NCBI GenBank assembly: GCA_964468185.1
Contig: CAYXTR010000016.1
Span: 1 to 64,000, forward strand
DNA from: JANQFV01 sp964468185
GTDB lineage: Bacteria; Planctomycetota; Phycisphaerae; UBA1845; Fen-1342
Length of the DNA: 64,000 nucleotides
Direction of reading: 5' to 3'
The position numbers and the translations under genes were made by a program. Position 1 is the stretch's first letter, and every line of letters starts with the position of its first letter. This document shows, piece by piece, positions 1 to 8,760 of this stretch. The notes under the pieces were generated by a model, which worked only from the letters and a program-made list of their open reading frames with translations, was not told the DNA's origin and searched no databases.

Positions 1-1247
1 AAGTGGCCGGTTTTCACCTGCCCTTCACTGGTACGTTTTGCCCGCCCGCTGACACAGGTCACGTGCGTTTCCGCTTCATATGACGTCGCCTGATGATAAC
101 GGAGCAGACGGAACGACGCCTCAGGAAGGGCGCGGGCCAGGGTGTATAGACAGCCGGAACTGCAAACGCGCGTTGGATTGCCGCCGGACTGCAGCGCGGC
201 GATGAACGCGTCGTCGGAGCGGGATTCGAGCAGGCTGAGGAGATCGCGGTCGGTCTCGGCGACTGATGCGAGGAACGCGGGCGTGGACGGATGGGGGTCG
301 CCGAAACGTTGGCCTATGTGACTCAGATCGGCGCCGGCGACAATGATCGTGCGGCTAGCGGATTGCTCGATCACGTGAGCGAGGGCTTCGCCGACGGCAG
401 CGAGATCAGGACCCACGCCGTCGGCTGGGGCCGTACCCGTGGGGCCGCAGGCATCGGGGCAGAGTAGCGGGACGATCTGAAACGGACGGCCGTCGTGCAG
501 GACCTGTAGGATGTGGACCTGTAATTCGATGGAGTGCTCGAGGGCGTGGTCGATTTCCTGTTCGTAAAGCGGTACGGCGAGACGGGTCTCCAACTGCTCA
601 AGGGTAGCCCGGTCGGTTTCGACTTGTCCCAGGGGTGTCAAAAAGTCCTTGCGGGTCGCGACGACTGTGGTGGCGGCTCCGGCGTGGTTGGTGCCGAGGA
701 TGATGTAGCGATCGGCCAACGGACCGGCCGCCAAGGTGCCGTAGGCGTCAGCGTAGCATGGGGCGCCGCGGGCGTAGTCGAGGTGGGGCGCGACGAGGCC
801 ACGGAGATTGGACACAGTAGCTGCAACGCCGGCAGCAAGGATCTTGTGGATCTCTGCGCGGAGGACCTCGGCGTCGGGATAGCGATCACGGTTGTCGCGA
901 GCTGTCGCCTGAGCGTACGCGTCACGGCGTGCCTGGGCCGCGTCGCGGGCGCGGTCGTTGTCGAGCAGCAGCACTTGATCGAGCGCCTTGACGAGGTTCA
1001 GGATCTGGTCGGCGGGGAGATTCATGCCGACCTGCTCGTGGAAGGCACGCTGGATGTCAGTGCAGGACCGCGTGCCGTCCAGGCAGGTGAGGACGAAGTA
1101 CCCGGCGGCCGGCACAGCGATCTGCTCAGGGGAGAGCTGGCTGGGATCGCGCAGTTGGAAGTAGACCTGGCCGTCGGGGCGGCGATGGGGCAGCGCTTCT
1201 ACGGCCCTGAGGGCTGGGAGCTTCGTGTTGTGGTTCCAGTCATGCAT
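1..1247 (-). CDS. AmmeMemoRadiSam system protein B (MEMO1 family), 3' end outside window
   Basis: The reading frame starts at an ATG preceded by AGGTGA seven bases upstream and stays open to the window edge (about 415 residues visible). Residues 1-120 form an N-terminal helical region containing LDGTRSCTDI, which resembles PqqD-like helix-turn segments. The MEMO domain follows from about residue 150: APHLDYARG (153-161), ILGTNHAG (183-190), EHSIELQ (237-243). These histidine/acid motifs are typical of the MEMO fold, related to class III extradiol dioxygenases. In the known system this protein is encoded with a radical SAM enzyme and an AMMECR1 protein; those would lie beyond the left edge if present. 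Its substrate is unknown. The start lies inside the end of the upstream membrane-protein gene (49-base overlap, different frame), so the two are probably co-transcribed. The family call is secure, the cellular role is not. Confidence 0.88.
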   Translation of the reverse strand, partial: MHDWNHNTKLPALRAVEALPHRRPDGQVYFQLRDPSQLSPEQIAVPAAGYFVLTCLDGTRSCTDIQRAFHEQVGMNLPADQILNLVKALDQVLLLDNDRARDAAQARRDAYAQATARDNRDRYPDAEVLRAEIHKILAAGVAATVSNLRGLVAPHLDYARGAPCYADAYGTLAAGPLADRYIILGTNHAGAATTVVATRKDFLTPLGQVETDRATLEQLETRLAVPLYEQEIDHALEHSIELQVHILQVLHDGRPFQIVPLLCPDACGPTGTAPADGVGPDLAAVGEALAHVIEQSASRTIIVAGADLSHIGQRFGDPHPSTPAFLASVAETDRDLLSLLESRSDDAFIAALQSGGNPTRVCSSGCLYTLARALPEASFRLLRYHQATSYEAETHVTCVSGRAKRTSEGQVKTGH

Positions 1248-3004
1248 CGTTGATTCACCTGAAACGCCCAGCGGGCGCGCGAACCCCAGAACAAGTGTAG
1301 GCGCCCTTCCGTAGGCGGCTCGACAAACTCGAAGCGCAGTGCCGCGATGCCCCGCTCGTCATGTTCCAGAACGCGGACCAGGAACCCCAGGTCATCACGT
1401 CGGTCAACAACATCCGGAATCGGGCCGCCGGTGGATTCTACAGCGAGGCGGCGCATCGCCCCCGTGAAAAAGCGGTCTTCGGCAATGCGGACGTCGATGA
1501 TGCGGTCATTGACCCAGGACAATTCGGCGGGGGTGACAGCGCCGAGCATGCGCGGTGCCCAAGTCAGAGGGATGACCCGCAGGTCTTTCAAGTCGCCCTC
1601 GCGTTCGAGGATGAGGCGCAGGTAGTGCGCGATGAGGGGAAGGTTCGCGACATACAGTACGTCACCGTCCTCAAGGGCTTCGGGAGCGGAGAGGATTTCG
1701 TCCACCATGCGTTGTTCGACGTTCTGGCCGGTTTCGAAGGCCAGGCCGCTGTAGACGGTCCAGGCGCCCAGGGCACCGGCCAGCAGGAATACGCCAATCC
1801 ATAGTGCGGGGCGGGCGATGCGTTTGAGGGAGCCGGTCGCGCGGCGGGCGGCGTGGTTGAGGTCGCGGATGATGAGGGCGGCGGTAATGGCCCAGCCGAT
1901 GCCGGGCAGATACAAGTGGTGTGGAGAGGCGAAGACTGGCAGGAGCGGGACGAGAAATCCGACAACCCAAACGGGGCCGAGGGGACCAGGCGGACGGCGA
2001 AAGTACTTCACGGTCATATAGATGACGAGGGCGACTACCGGAATTGCGAAGCTGTAGAACCACACCGGGTGAGCCTGGAGATAGGGCAGGCCGGCGATCG
2101 GCACCGTTGGGACGAATGCGTACTCACCGAGCAAGTAGTAGAGCATCTTGTCGATGATGAAACGCGGGAACGCGGGATCGCCCGGCGGGATGACGTACGG
2201 TTTGGGCGGGAGCTTCACGCCCCCGAGGGCTGCGGTACGGATGAGCAGGTATCCGGCGACGAGCACCAGGAGCACGGCATACAACGTGATGGCGGACTTG
2301 GTTCGTTTTCGCCAAACGAGCAACTCTACGCTGGCAATGACGAACGGGAACATGATAGCGTTTTCGCGGCAGCCGAGCGCAAGGATGAAGAGTATGGCGG
2401 CCGCTACCGCCCACGCGTGGGAGGGCGGATTTGCGCTCGGGCGTTCAAGCCCCGGCCAGCCGCGGTAGTGGGCGATGCAGAGCGTTGCGCCGAGGAGGAA
2501 GGTGGCGACCATGAGCTCGGTCTGGCAGGCGATCCACGCAACGGTCGCGAGGTGGCCGGGGTGGACGGCGAAGAGCCCGGCTACGACCCACGCGAGCCAG
2601 AGTGAATTGACGAGGCGGCGCAGGAGGATCAACAGCAGGACGCACGTCAGGCTGTGCCAGAACAGCGATGCGAAATGGGCGAAGGTGGGATTCCAGTCGC
2701 TGATAACGTAGGTGAGCTTCATGATGCCGAAGGCGACCGGACGGAAGAAGCGGAGGGTGGTTTCGGGTAGCCACCATACCTCGGCGATTTCACCGACGAG
2801 TTCGAGGCGACAGGCGGCAGTGAGTTCAGAGAAGGACCAGCCGCACTCCTGAAGCTGGCGGAAGTGAGCGTGGTCGTCCATGAACAGGCCGTAGGTCAGT
2901 GAAACGCCGTGCACGGCGAAGACGATGGCGAGGAGGCTGAGGATCGCAAGCAGCCACCAGCCGGGCGTCGTGCGATTAGGGTGAATTGCCGGTGGCCCGG
3001 TCAT
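1199..3004 (-). CDS. GT-C-type polytopic membrane protein (putative glycosyltransferase)
   Basis: 601 residues. A hydrophobic helix at about 14-36 is followed at once by FMDDHAHFRQ. An acidic DD/DE motif in the first periplasmic loop is the usual position of the catalytic carboxylates in GT-C glycosyltransferases (ArnT, PMT and TMTC-like families). About ten further transmembrane segments reach to about residue 415, and the last about 180 residues form a soluble domain. The ATG overlaps the stop of the upstream flippase-like gene by four bases (ATGA), indicating translational coupling. With its two upstream neighbours it suggests a lipid-linked sugar transfer step at the cytoplasmic membrane. 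The acceptor and donor cannot be read from the sequence. A non-catalytic membrane protein of the same fold is the alternative. Confidence 0.68.
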   Translation of the reverse strand: MTGPPAIHPNRTTPGWWLLAILSLLAIVFAVHGVSLTYGLFMDDHAHFRQLQECGWSFSELTAACRLELVGEIAEVWWLPETTLRFFRPVAFGIMKLTYVISDWNPTFAHFASLFWHSLTCVLLLILLRRLVNSLWLAWVVAGLFAVHPGHLATVAWIACQTELMVATFLLGATLCIAHYRGWPGLERPSANPPSHAWAVAAAILFILALGCRENAIMFPFVIASVELLVWRKRTKSAITLYAVLLVLVAGYLLIRTAALGGVKLPPKPYVIPPGDPAFPRFIIDKMLYYLLGEYAFVPTVPIAGLPYLQAHPVWFYSFAIPVVALVIYMTVKYFRRPPGPLGPVWVVGFLVPLLPVFASPHHLYLPGIGWAITAALIIRDLNHAARRATGSLKRIARPALWIGVFLLAGALGAWTVYSGLAFETGQNVEQRMVDEILSAPEALEDGDVLYVANLPLIAHYLRLILEREGDLKDLRVIPLTWAPRMLGAVTPAELSWVNDRIIDVRIAEDRFFTGAMRRLAVESTGGPIPDVVDRRDDLGFLVRVLEHDERGIAALRFEFVEPPTEGRLHLFWGSRARWAFQVNQRCMTGTTTRSSQPSGP

Positions 3005-4248
3005 GGCGCGCCTGCCGAAGCGTCAGGGGAAGCCGGTGCGGGCTGTACGGTCTCGTCTACAGTAGATCGGGAGGATGTTTCAGCGTTGGCCTCGGCAGCG
3101 GCTTGCGCTTCGAGCCCTTCGAGCTCGGCCTGGGTGGGCAGGTGGGCACCTAACAGCGGTACCAGCACGCCGGGGATGGCCCAGAGTAACTGAGTCAGAC
3201 GGACAGCGAGGGACAGGGCGACGGCTTGGGAAGGGTCGTTGTTGAGGCCGCTTTGAGTGAAGAAGACGACGTAGGCGGTCTCCATGACGCCGAGGCCTTG
3301 GGGCGTGATGGGGATCGCGGCGATGAGGAAGCCGATGGAAACGTAGACGAAGAAATCGAGCAAAGTGCCCTGCATGCCGAGCGACCAGGCCATGACGGCG
3401 GCGCTGATCATGACGATGGATTGGAGCAGGAAGGTCAGAAGCATTGCGACTGCGACGCGGAACTTGTGCTCGCGCATGGCGACCGTAGCGCGGCCAATGC
3501 GGAGCAGTTGCTCGCCGAGTGGGAGGCGTTCGGCCAATTCCGGCAGCCGGAGCGCGTGGCGGACACGGGAGCTGAAAACAACAACAGCACCAACCGCCAA
3601 CCCGGCGAAGACGACAATCAGCGGAATGACGAGCTGACCGAAGCGGGACGGATCCCAACGGATGAGCATGGCGCCGACCGCCAGCAGGAGAATGCCGAAC
3701 AGACCAATGGCGCGATCCAGGAAGATGGTTGTGACGACTTCGGTCTTACGATGTGTATGGCGCGTGATGAAGTAGGCCTTGACGAGGTCGCCGCCAGTCG
3801 TGCCGGGGAGTGTAAAATTGAAGAAATTGCCCGCGAAGGTGAGCTTGACGGCGTTCCAGTAGCTGATGCGGACGGCCTGAATGCCGACCATGACGACGAG
3901 GCGGTAAGACTGAAGGAGAATCACAGGGAGGAAGATCAGGATGGCGAGCAGCGCGAGCGGGACCTCTATCGTGGCCATAACGCTGGCGATACCGCGTTCG
4001 ATGTCAGGCACTTCGCGATCGCCAGCGGTGACATGGCGGACGGCGGTGCGAGGGATAAGCTCCTGCGTGCCGTCGCGCGCAATGAGGAATTGGTCGCCTT
4101 GTTCTTCGATGAGGCGCACCTGCTCGCCCGTTTCCTCGATGACAACGTAGTCGTACCACGAAACGACATTGACAAGGAAAACGAGGGCAACGAGGCAGAG
4201 GCCCCAGCGACCGGCGACGACATACCAACGTGAGCGGGACTTCTTCAT
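3001..4248 (-). CDS. UPF0104 / LPG-synthase-TM family flippase-like membrane protein
   Basis: 415 residues. An N-terminal transmembrane helix (about 13-30) leads to a small soluble insert of about 60 residues. Six to eight further helices follow, including the stretch FAGNFFNFTLPGTTGGDLVK. The pattern N-x(4)-LPG(R/T)xGGD(L/V) is the hallmark of the Pfam family shared with the flippase part of MprF and AglD-like proteins. Members are membrane proteins proposed to move or handle lipid-linked glycans or lipids. The C-terminus is soluble, Ala/Glu-rich and acidic (last about 45 residues). It overlaps the downstream GT-C gene by four bases and lies 50 bases after the upstream one, so the three form an operon. 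The family is clear; lipid translocation is inferred. Confidence 0.78.
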   Translation of the reverse strand: MKKSRSRWYVVAGRWGLCLVALVFLVNVVSWYDYVVIEETGEQVRLIEEQGDQFLIARDGTQELIPRTAVRHVTAGDREVPDIERGIASVMATIEVPLALLAILIFLPVILLQSYRLVVMVGIQAVRISYWNAVKLTFAGNFFNFTLPGTTGGDLVKAYFITRHTHRKTEVVTTIFLDRAIGLFGILLLAVGAMLIRWDPSRFGQLVIPLIVVFAGLAVGAVVVFSSRVRHALRLPELAERLPLGEQLLRIGRATVAMREHKFRVAVAMLLTFLLQSIVMISAAVMAWSLGMQGTLLDFFVYVSIGFLIAAIPITPQGLGVMETAYVVFFTQSGLNNDPSQAVALSLAVRLTQLLWAIPGVLVPLLGAHLPTQAELEGLEAQAAAEANAETSSRSTVDETVQPAPASPDASAGAP

Positions 4249-4298
4249 GGGGCTCTTGATGGCGGGGGCCTGTGCGGGTGGTTCGTCGCGAGCGGTGC

Positions 4299-6374
4299 TC
4301 AGGGCTGGACCTCGAAGATTTCCAAGTACACGTCATTGCCGTCGGCTGCGCGATGGACACGCCGGAGCCCGTGCTCGGAAAGCCGGTTTACCCAAGCGGG
4401 CGTCACGAAAGGGGGAAAACCGTAGGGCTCGCGCAGCCGCTCGATTTCAGACCAGGAAAATACCACATGAGTGACGTTTTGGGTATGGAGCCAGGCGACG
4501 GCTTCGGCGGGGGTGGCATCGTGGGCGGCGGTGAGCCACGGATCGCGGTTGTACACGACGGTGTAGTGGTAGCGCGGCTGAATGTAGAAGGCCCGCGCTT
4601 CGCCGACGAGCCAGACGTATCCGTCAGGCGGTACGTGCTGGTTGATTTCATTGACCTGGGCGAACTGCTCGGTGGCGCCCGGTAGTTGGTCCAGGGCAAC
4701 GCCGAAACGGGCCCACCAGGTGCGTTGATCGTCGAGGAGCCGGTAAAGGGTGTAGTTGCCGAAGGCGGCAGTGGCGGTCGCAATAAGCAGGATGGCGGCA
4801 GACCCGGTGCGAGATCGCTTGTCGGTAGATGCGCCCGGCCAAGAGCGAGCCGCAAGCAGGCCGAGCGGGGCAATGAGGGGAACGACGAAGCGGCCGGGCA
4901 TGTGGGTGAGGACTACCCACGCGGCGAGGCCCGTAACGATCCAGATGCTGAGCAGAGCAGCCTGTCGATTGCAGGTGCGGATGAGACCTACGAGTGCGAG
5001 GAGGAAGATGCCGCCGCCGAAGCGGGCTGAGGCGGGGAGTTCGATGAAGAGACCACGGAGGCGACTTGCGGGATCGCGTTGGTCGGTGGGGAGTGCGTGG
5101 GTGATGTCCCACCGTTGATCCTGTTCTACGCTCCAGGCGGCGCCGCCGAACCATTCGTACGCGAAGGGGTAGACGGGATTGCCGGTGAAGGCGGCGTTGC
5201 GGATGAGCCAGGGGCTGAAGGCGGCCGTGGTGGCGAGGGTGAACAGAATGCCGGCGCGGATACGAGCGATGAGCGAGCCGCGGATTGTGAGTACCAATGC
5301 GATGGCGAGGGCGACAGCGACCAAGACCAGGGCGGTGTATTTGCAGCCGCCCGCAAAGCCCGCAAAGAGGCCCGCGGCGAGGATGAGTGGCCACAGCATT
5401 GCCTGGCTGGCAGGTGCTGACTGGCGAACGGCATCCAGCAGAAGACCGCCGGCGAGGGCGGCGTAGAACAGCAGGCCGTTCTCGACGTAGGCGAGGCAGC
5501 CAAGATAGGCGATCCAGGGGACGGCACCGACAACGAGCAGGGTGAGCCAGCGTGCGCGGCGATTGGGGGCCCAGGCGGCGACGGCGAGGGCCGCGAGTAT
5601 GCCAAAGGTGGCGTGCAGGAGTTGGGCCGGCACAGCGGCATTGAGATGGCCGCCCGCCAGGTGCATCAGCAGCAGGTACAGCGTCTCGACCTGTTGGGGG
5701 AAGGACGCGTAGACGTTGTGCGGAAGGAAGTGGATGTGGCCGGCGTCGTAATACTCCCGGGGGCATTGGAGGTGGTACTCGAGAACGTCGTAGGCACGGT
5801 TTTCGTCGTTCCACAGCATGCCGGGCGGGAGTGTGGCGCCGAAGAGCGTAAGCGCGAGTGGAAAGACGAGTGCGAGAACGGTGAGAACGGAAGACAAGTG
5901 ATCGAAGATTGTGCGCTGCGGGTTGCCCAACTCTGAATCATGCTTGGTCGCGCTGGCAAGCAGTTCGGCGAGGGTCTGGCCGCGACGATAGATGCGGGAC
6001 AAACCAGCGATTACGCCGGCAAGGACCAGGAGCCAGGCGGTGATTTGGGTCAGCCCCCCTACCGCTCCCAGAATGAGTGTGATGATCGTCAACAGGCCGA
6101 AGCCGAGGCCTGTGCTGAGCAGCACGTTCTGGAGTGCTGGACGACGGTGAAGTCGAAGCCAGGTGACGGGCCAGCTTCCCCAGCCGGCGGCCGAGATAAT
6201 GAGGGCCGGGACAAGGAGCCCCTCCATGAGAAGGACGAACCAGGTGAGAGATGAGAGCAGCGTGATGCCAACCCCAACGCCGAGAGTCAGGAGGATGAGC
6301 GCAAGCCAAGCGTGCGGCGGACCGTTGGTAACGCGACGCATCGTGGAATTGCCAGATGTTTTTCCGCGTGCCAT
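4299..6374 (-). CDS. Large polytopic membrane protein, GT-C/GT39-like
   Basis: 691 residues with about 12-13 predicted transmembrane helices to about residue 530 and a soluble C-terminal domain of about 150 residues. A periplasmic loop at about 190-215 carries WNDENRAYDVLEYHL, an acidic NDE motif placed like the catalytic loop of GT39/ArnT-type enzymes, followed by the LPHNVYASFPQQ segment common in bacterial proteins of this kind. The C-terminal part (YVWLVGEARAFY, then a Ser/Trp-rich end) resembles the soluble tails of dolichyl-phosphate-mannose-type transferases. An internal ATG at residue 12 is an alternative start. It is first of a three-gene set with the flippase-like and GT-C proteins downstream. 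The exact sugar and acceptor are unknown. Confidence 0.65.
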   Translation of the reverse strand: MARGKTSGNSTMRRVTNGPPHAWLALILLTLGVGVGITLLSSLTWFVLLMEGLLVPALIISAAGWGSWPVTWLRLHRRPALQNVLLSTGLGFGLLTIITLILGAVGGLTQITAWLLVLAGVIAGLSRIYRRGQTLAELLASATKHDSELGNPQRTIFDHLSSVLTVLALVFPLALTLFGATLPPGMLWNDENRAYDVLEYHLQCPREYYDAGHIHFLPHNVYASFPQQVETLYLLLMHLAGGHLNAAVPAQLLHATFGILAALAVAAWAPNRRARWLTLLVVGAVPWIAYLGCLAYVENGLLFYAALAGGLLLDAVRQSAPASQAMLWPLILAAGLFAGFAGGCKYTALVLVAVALAIALVLTIRGSLIARIRAGILFTLATTAAFSPWLIRNAAFTGNPVYPFAYEWFGGAAWSVEQDQRWDITHALPTDQRDPASRLRGLFIELPASARFGGGIFLLALVGLIRTCNRQAALLSIWIVTGLAAWVVLTHMPGRFVVPLIAPLGLLAARSWPGASTDKRSRTGSAAILLIATATAAFGNYTLYRLLDDQRTWWARFGVALDQLPGATEQFAQVNEINQHVPPDGYVWLVGEARAFYIQPRYHYTVVYNRDPWLTAAHDATPAEAVAWLHTQNVTHVVFSWSEIERLREPYGFPPFVTPAWVNRLSEHGLRRVHRAADGNDVYLEIFEVQP

Positions 6375-6527
6375 GTGATCGCGCTGTCAAAACGGGGTTC
6401 CCACCCCAAGGGGTGGAGTAACCGGCGGATGGTGCACAATCCCGGCCGGATTCGGCAAGAACGCTGCTCGAGAGCAGTGGCACCCGTGATCGTTAGGCTC
6501 GGAGCCCTGACATTCCGTCGTGCCATG

Positions 6528-6545
6528 ACCGACCGGGGGGTCGGT
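6528..6545 (-). terminator. GC-rich perfect hairpin after the small coiled-coil gene
   Basis: A 7-bp perfect stem (ACCGACC / GGTCGGT) closes a 4-base loop and begins 8 bases after the stop codon of the 90-residue gene. No U-tract follows, so termination may be weak or factor-dependent, or the hairpin may simply protect the mRNA 3' end. Confidence 0.42.
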
Positions 6546-6553
6546 ATTCCAGG

Positions 6554-6826
6554 TTATCGCTTCGGCTTGTCCGGCGGACTGGGTGGTACCGTCGTCGTCT
6601 TCTTCTGAAAATCGCGCAGTTCCGTCAGGAGACTGACCACCTGCTCCAGTTGCTTGTTGGACTTCTCAAGCTCCTCGATCACCTTCTTCTCGTAGGACTT
6701 CTGCCCCGACGATTGGGCGTAGACCGGGGTCGGCGCGAGAAGCGCGTACGACAGAATGGCGGTCGCGGCACACGCAAGGGAAACGGTGCAGCCGAGCCAG
6801 AAGCCGCGGGTACGTGACGCGTGCAT
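6554..6826 (-). CDS. Small exported coiled-coil protein (unknown function)
   Basis: 90 residues with a GGAG ribosome-binding site six bases before the ATG. Residues 1-38 are a basic n-region, a long hydrophobic stretch and a VYAQ-like signal peptidase site. Residues 42-75 form a charged amphipathic helix (EELEKSNKQLEQVVSLL) that should make a coiled coil. The tail is short, Pro- and Lys-rich (PPSPPDKPKR). The gene starts 24 bases after the aspS stop and is probably read through from it. No catalytic motif is visible. It may be a periplasmic structural or adaptor peptide; I do not recognise a family. Confidence 0.62.
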   Translation of the reverse strand: MHASRTRGFWLGCTVSLACAATAILSYALLAPTPVYAQSSGQKSYEKKVIEELEKSNKQLEQVVSLLTELRDFQKKTTTVPPSPPDKPKR

Positions 6827-6850
6827 GAGAGGCTCCTTGTTCCGGGGGCG

Positions 6851-8641
6851 CTATTTCTTGTCGACCAGACGGATGCCGAGTTCGTCGAGTTGGGCGGTGG
6901 CCACTTCACCGGGTGCATCGGTCAACGGGCAGATCGCCTTGGCGGTCTTGGGGAACGCGATGGTGTCGCGGATACTGTCGAGACCCGCGAGCAGCATGAC
7001 GATGCGGTCGAGGCCGTACGCGATGCCGCCGTGCGGGGGTGGCCCGTACTTGAGGGCGCGAAGCAGGAAGCCGAACTTGAGCTCGGCCTCTTCCGGCGTG
7101 ATATCGAGGAGCTTGAAGACCTGCTGCTGGACTTCGTTCTGATGGATACGGATGCTGCCGCCGGCGATTTCCGTGCCGTTGAGGACGCAGTCGTACGCTT
7201 TCGCGCGGCAGCCGGCGGCGTCCTGCTCCAGCTTGTCGAGATCCTCATCGCGCGGGGCTGTGAACGGGTGGTGGGTGGCGTAGAAGCGCCCGCCCTCTTC
7301 ACTCCACTCGAACATGGGGAACTCGACGACCCAGAGGAAGTTCCACTTGTCCTTGGGGATAAGCCCGCGCCGCTTGGCGACGGTCTCGCGGAGCCACGAG
7401 AGATACTTGCACACGTTCGCCACGTTGTCGGCCGCGAAGAACAGCAGGTCACCGGGCGCGGCGCCGGTGGCGGCGAGCATGGCAGCCGTCGTGTCGGAGT
7501 TGAAAAACTTGGCGATGCCGGTCTGGAAGACGGGCTGGCCGTTCTCTTCGGCGACCTTGACGAGCGGGAGGCCGCCGGCGCCGATGCCGCGGAGGTCTTC
7601 GGTGAGCTTATCGGTTTCCTTACGCGTCATTTCGGCACCGCCGGGGTAGCGGATGCAGCGCACCACGCCGCCGGCGTCGAGGGCGGAGGTGAAGACCTTG
7701 AACTCCATCTGCCGGGCGACGTCGGTGACGTCCTGGATCTTGAGGTCGTAACGCGTATCCGGGCGATCGACACCGTAGTCACGCATGGCCTCGTCGTAGG
7801 TCATGCGCGGGAATGGGGTAGGAATGTCGATGCCGAGTGCGTCCTGCATGACCTTGGCCATGCAGCCTTCGACCATGGACATGACGTCGTCGGGCTGGAC
7901 AAAGGACATCTCCATGTCGAGCTGCGTGAACTCGGGCTGACGATCGGCACGCAGGTCTTCATCGCGGAAGCAGCGGACGATCTGCACGTAGCGATCGAAG
8001 CCGCTGATCATGAGCAATTGCTTGAAGAGCTGCGGCGATTGGGGCAGCGCGAAGAAGTTGCCCGGGTGGACGCGTGAGGGAACGAGGAAGTCGCGGGCGC
8101 CCTCGGGCGTGCTCTTGGTCAGGAACGGGGTCTCGATCTCGACGAAGCCGTGGTCGTGGTAGAAGTTGCGGATGGCCTTGATGATCTGGTGGCGCATCAG
8201 CATGGCGTGCTGCATCGGGCGGCGACGAAGGTCGAGGAAACGGTACTTGAGGCGCGTTTCCTCGCCGGTGTCGATCTCGTCATCCAGTTCGAACGCGGGT
8301 GTGTCGGAGCGGCTGAGGACGTCGAGTTCGCGAGCGAGGATCTCGATCTCACCAGTGGCGAGGTTGGGGTTGACGAGGCCATCGGGACGCGGGGCGACTT
8401 CACCGCGGATGGCGATGCAAAACTCGGGACGGACGGCCTTGGCGATCTGGTGGGCGTCGGGCTGCGACTCGGGGTCGAACTTGAGCTGCACCAGGCCAGT
8501 GCGGTCGCGCAGGTCGATGAAAATCATGCCGCCGAGGTCGCGACGGCCATGGACCCAGCCGACGAGGAGCACTTCCTGTCCGACGCGGTCCGACCGGACC
8601 TCGCCACAGTAGCATGTTCGTTGATTGTACGGTAGCGGCAC
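6851..8641 (-). CDS. aspS: Aspartyl-tRNA synthetase
   Basis: 596 residues from a GTG start with GGAGG seven bases upstream. The frame is open further upstream to an ATG at 8785, but the extra sequence is unlike any AspRS and covers the promoter, so GTG is preferred. The N-terminal OB-fold anticodon-binding domain carries WVHGRRDLGG. The class II core has motif 2 (FRDEDLRADRQPEF) and motif 3 (GLDRIVMLLAG), with the bacterial GAD insertion between them. The leucine at residue 36 is the residue found in discriminating (Asn-excluding) AspRS, where non-discriminating enzymes often have histidine; this is suggestive only. It charges tRNA-Asp in the cytoplasm. A promoter and a four-unit octamer repeat lie directly upstream. 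Confidence 0.97.
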   Translation of the reverse strand: MPLPYNQRTCYCGEVRSDRVGQEVLLVGWVHGRRDLGGMIFIDLRDRTGLVQLKFDPESQPDAHQIAKAVRPEFCIAIRGEVAPRPDGLVNPNLATGEIEILARELDVLSRSDTPAFELDDEIDTGEETRLKYRFLDLRRRPMQHAMLMRHQIIKAIRNFYHDHGFVEIETPFLTKSTPEGARDFLVPSRVHPGNFFALPQSPQLFKQLLMISGFDRYVQIVRCFRDEDLRADRQPEFTQLDMEMSFVQPDDVMSMVEGCMAKVMQDALGIDIPTPFPRMTYDEAMRDYGVDRPDTRYDLKIQDVTDVARQMEFKVFTSALDAGGVVRCIRYPGGAEMTRKETDKLTEDLRGIGAGGLPLVKVAEENGQPVFQTGIAKFFNSDTTAAMLAATGAAPGDLLFFAADNVANVCKYLSWLRETVAKRRGLIPKDKWNFLWVVEFPMFEWSEEGGRFYATHHPFTAPRDEDLDKLEQDAAGCRAKAYDCVLNGTEIAGGSIRIHQNEVQQQVFKLLDITPEEAELKFGFLLRALKYGPPPHGGIAYGLDRIVMLLAGLDSIRDTIAFPKTAKAICPLTDAPGEVATAQLDELGIRLVDKK

Positions 8642-8683
8642 GACGTTACCTCCGGCGGCCAAGGGTACGAGGTGAAACGCGGA

Positions 8684-8713
8684 ATGGTAGCGGGTGCGGG
8701 GGTGGGGAGTCAA
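8684..8713 (-). promoter_or_regulatory. Sigma-70-like promoter of aspS
   Basis: On the minus strand: TTGACT (8713-8708), an 18-base spacer, then TACCAT (8689-8684). The -35 box matches consensus at five of six bases and the -10 at four of six. The predicted start lies about 35 bases before the GTG. The octamer repeat block ends only 9 bases upstream of the -35. Confidence 0.55.
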
Positions 8714-8722
8714 AGAAGACGG

Positions 8723-8754
8723 GTGACAAGGTGACCAAGTCACGAAGTAACAAA
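8723..8754. repeat. Four-unit 8-bp tandem repeat upstream of aspS
   Basis: Plus-strand units are GTGACAAG, GTGACCAA, GTCACGAA and GTAACAAA, with no gaps (32 bp). On the minus strand the consensus is nTTGTYAC-like. The block lies 82 bp upstream of the aspS start, directly behind the -35 box. A second 32-bp block of the same type is at 56336-56367 and a related 24-bp block at 10472-10495, each at nearly the same distance from a start codon. It could be a regulator binding array or a dispersed genomic repeat. Confidence 0.8.
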
Positions 8755-8760
8755 GCCGCG

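Noticed and set aside
8723..8754. CRISPR array
   Set aside because: Units are 8 bp, contiguous, with no spacers and no cas genes nearby.
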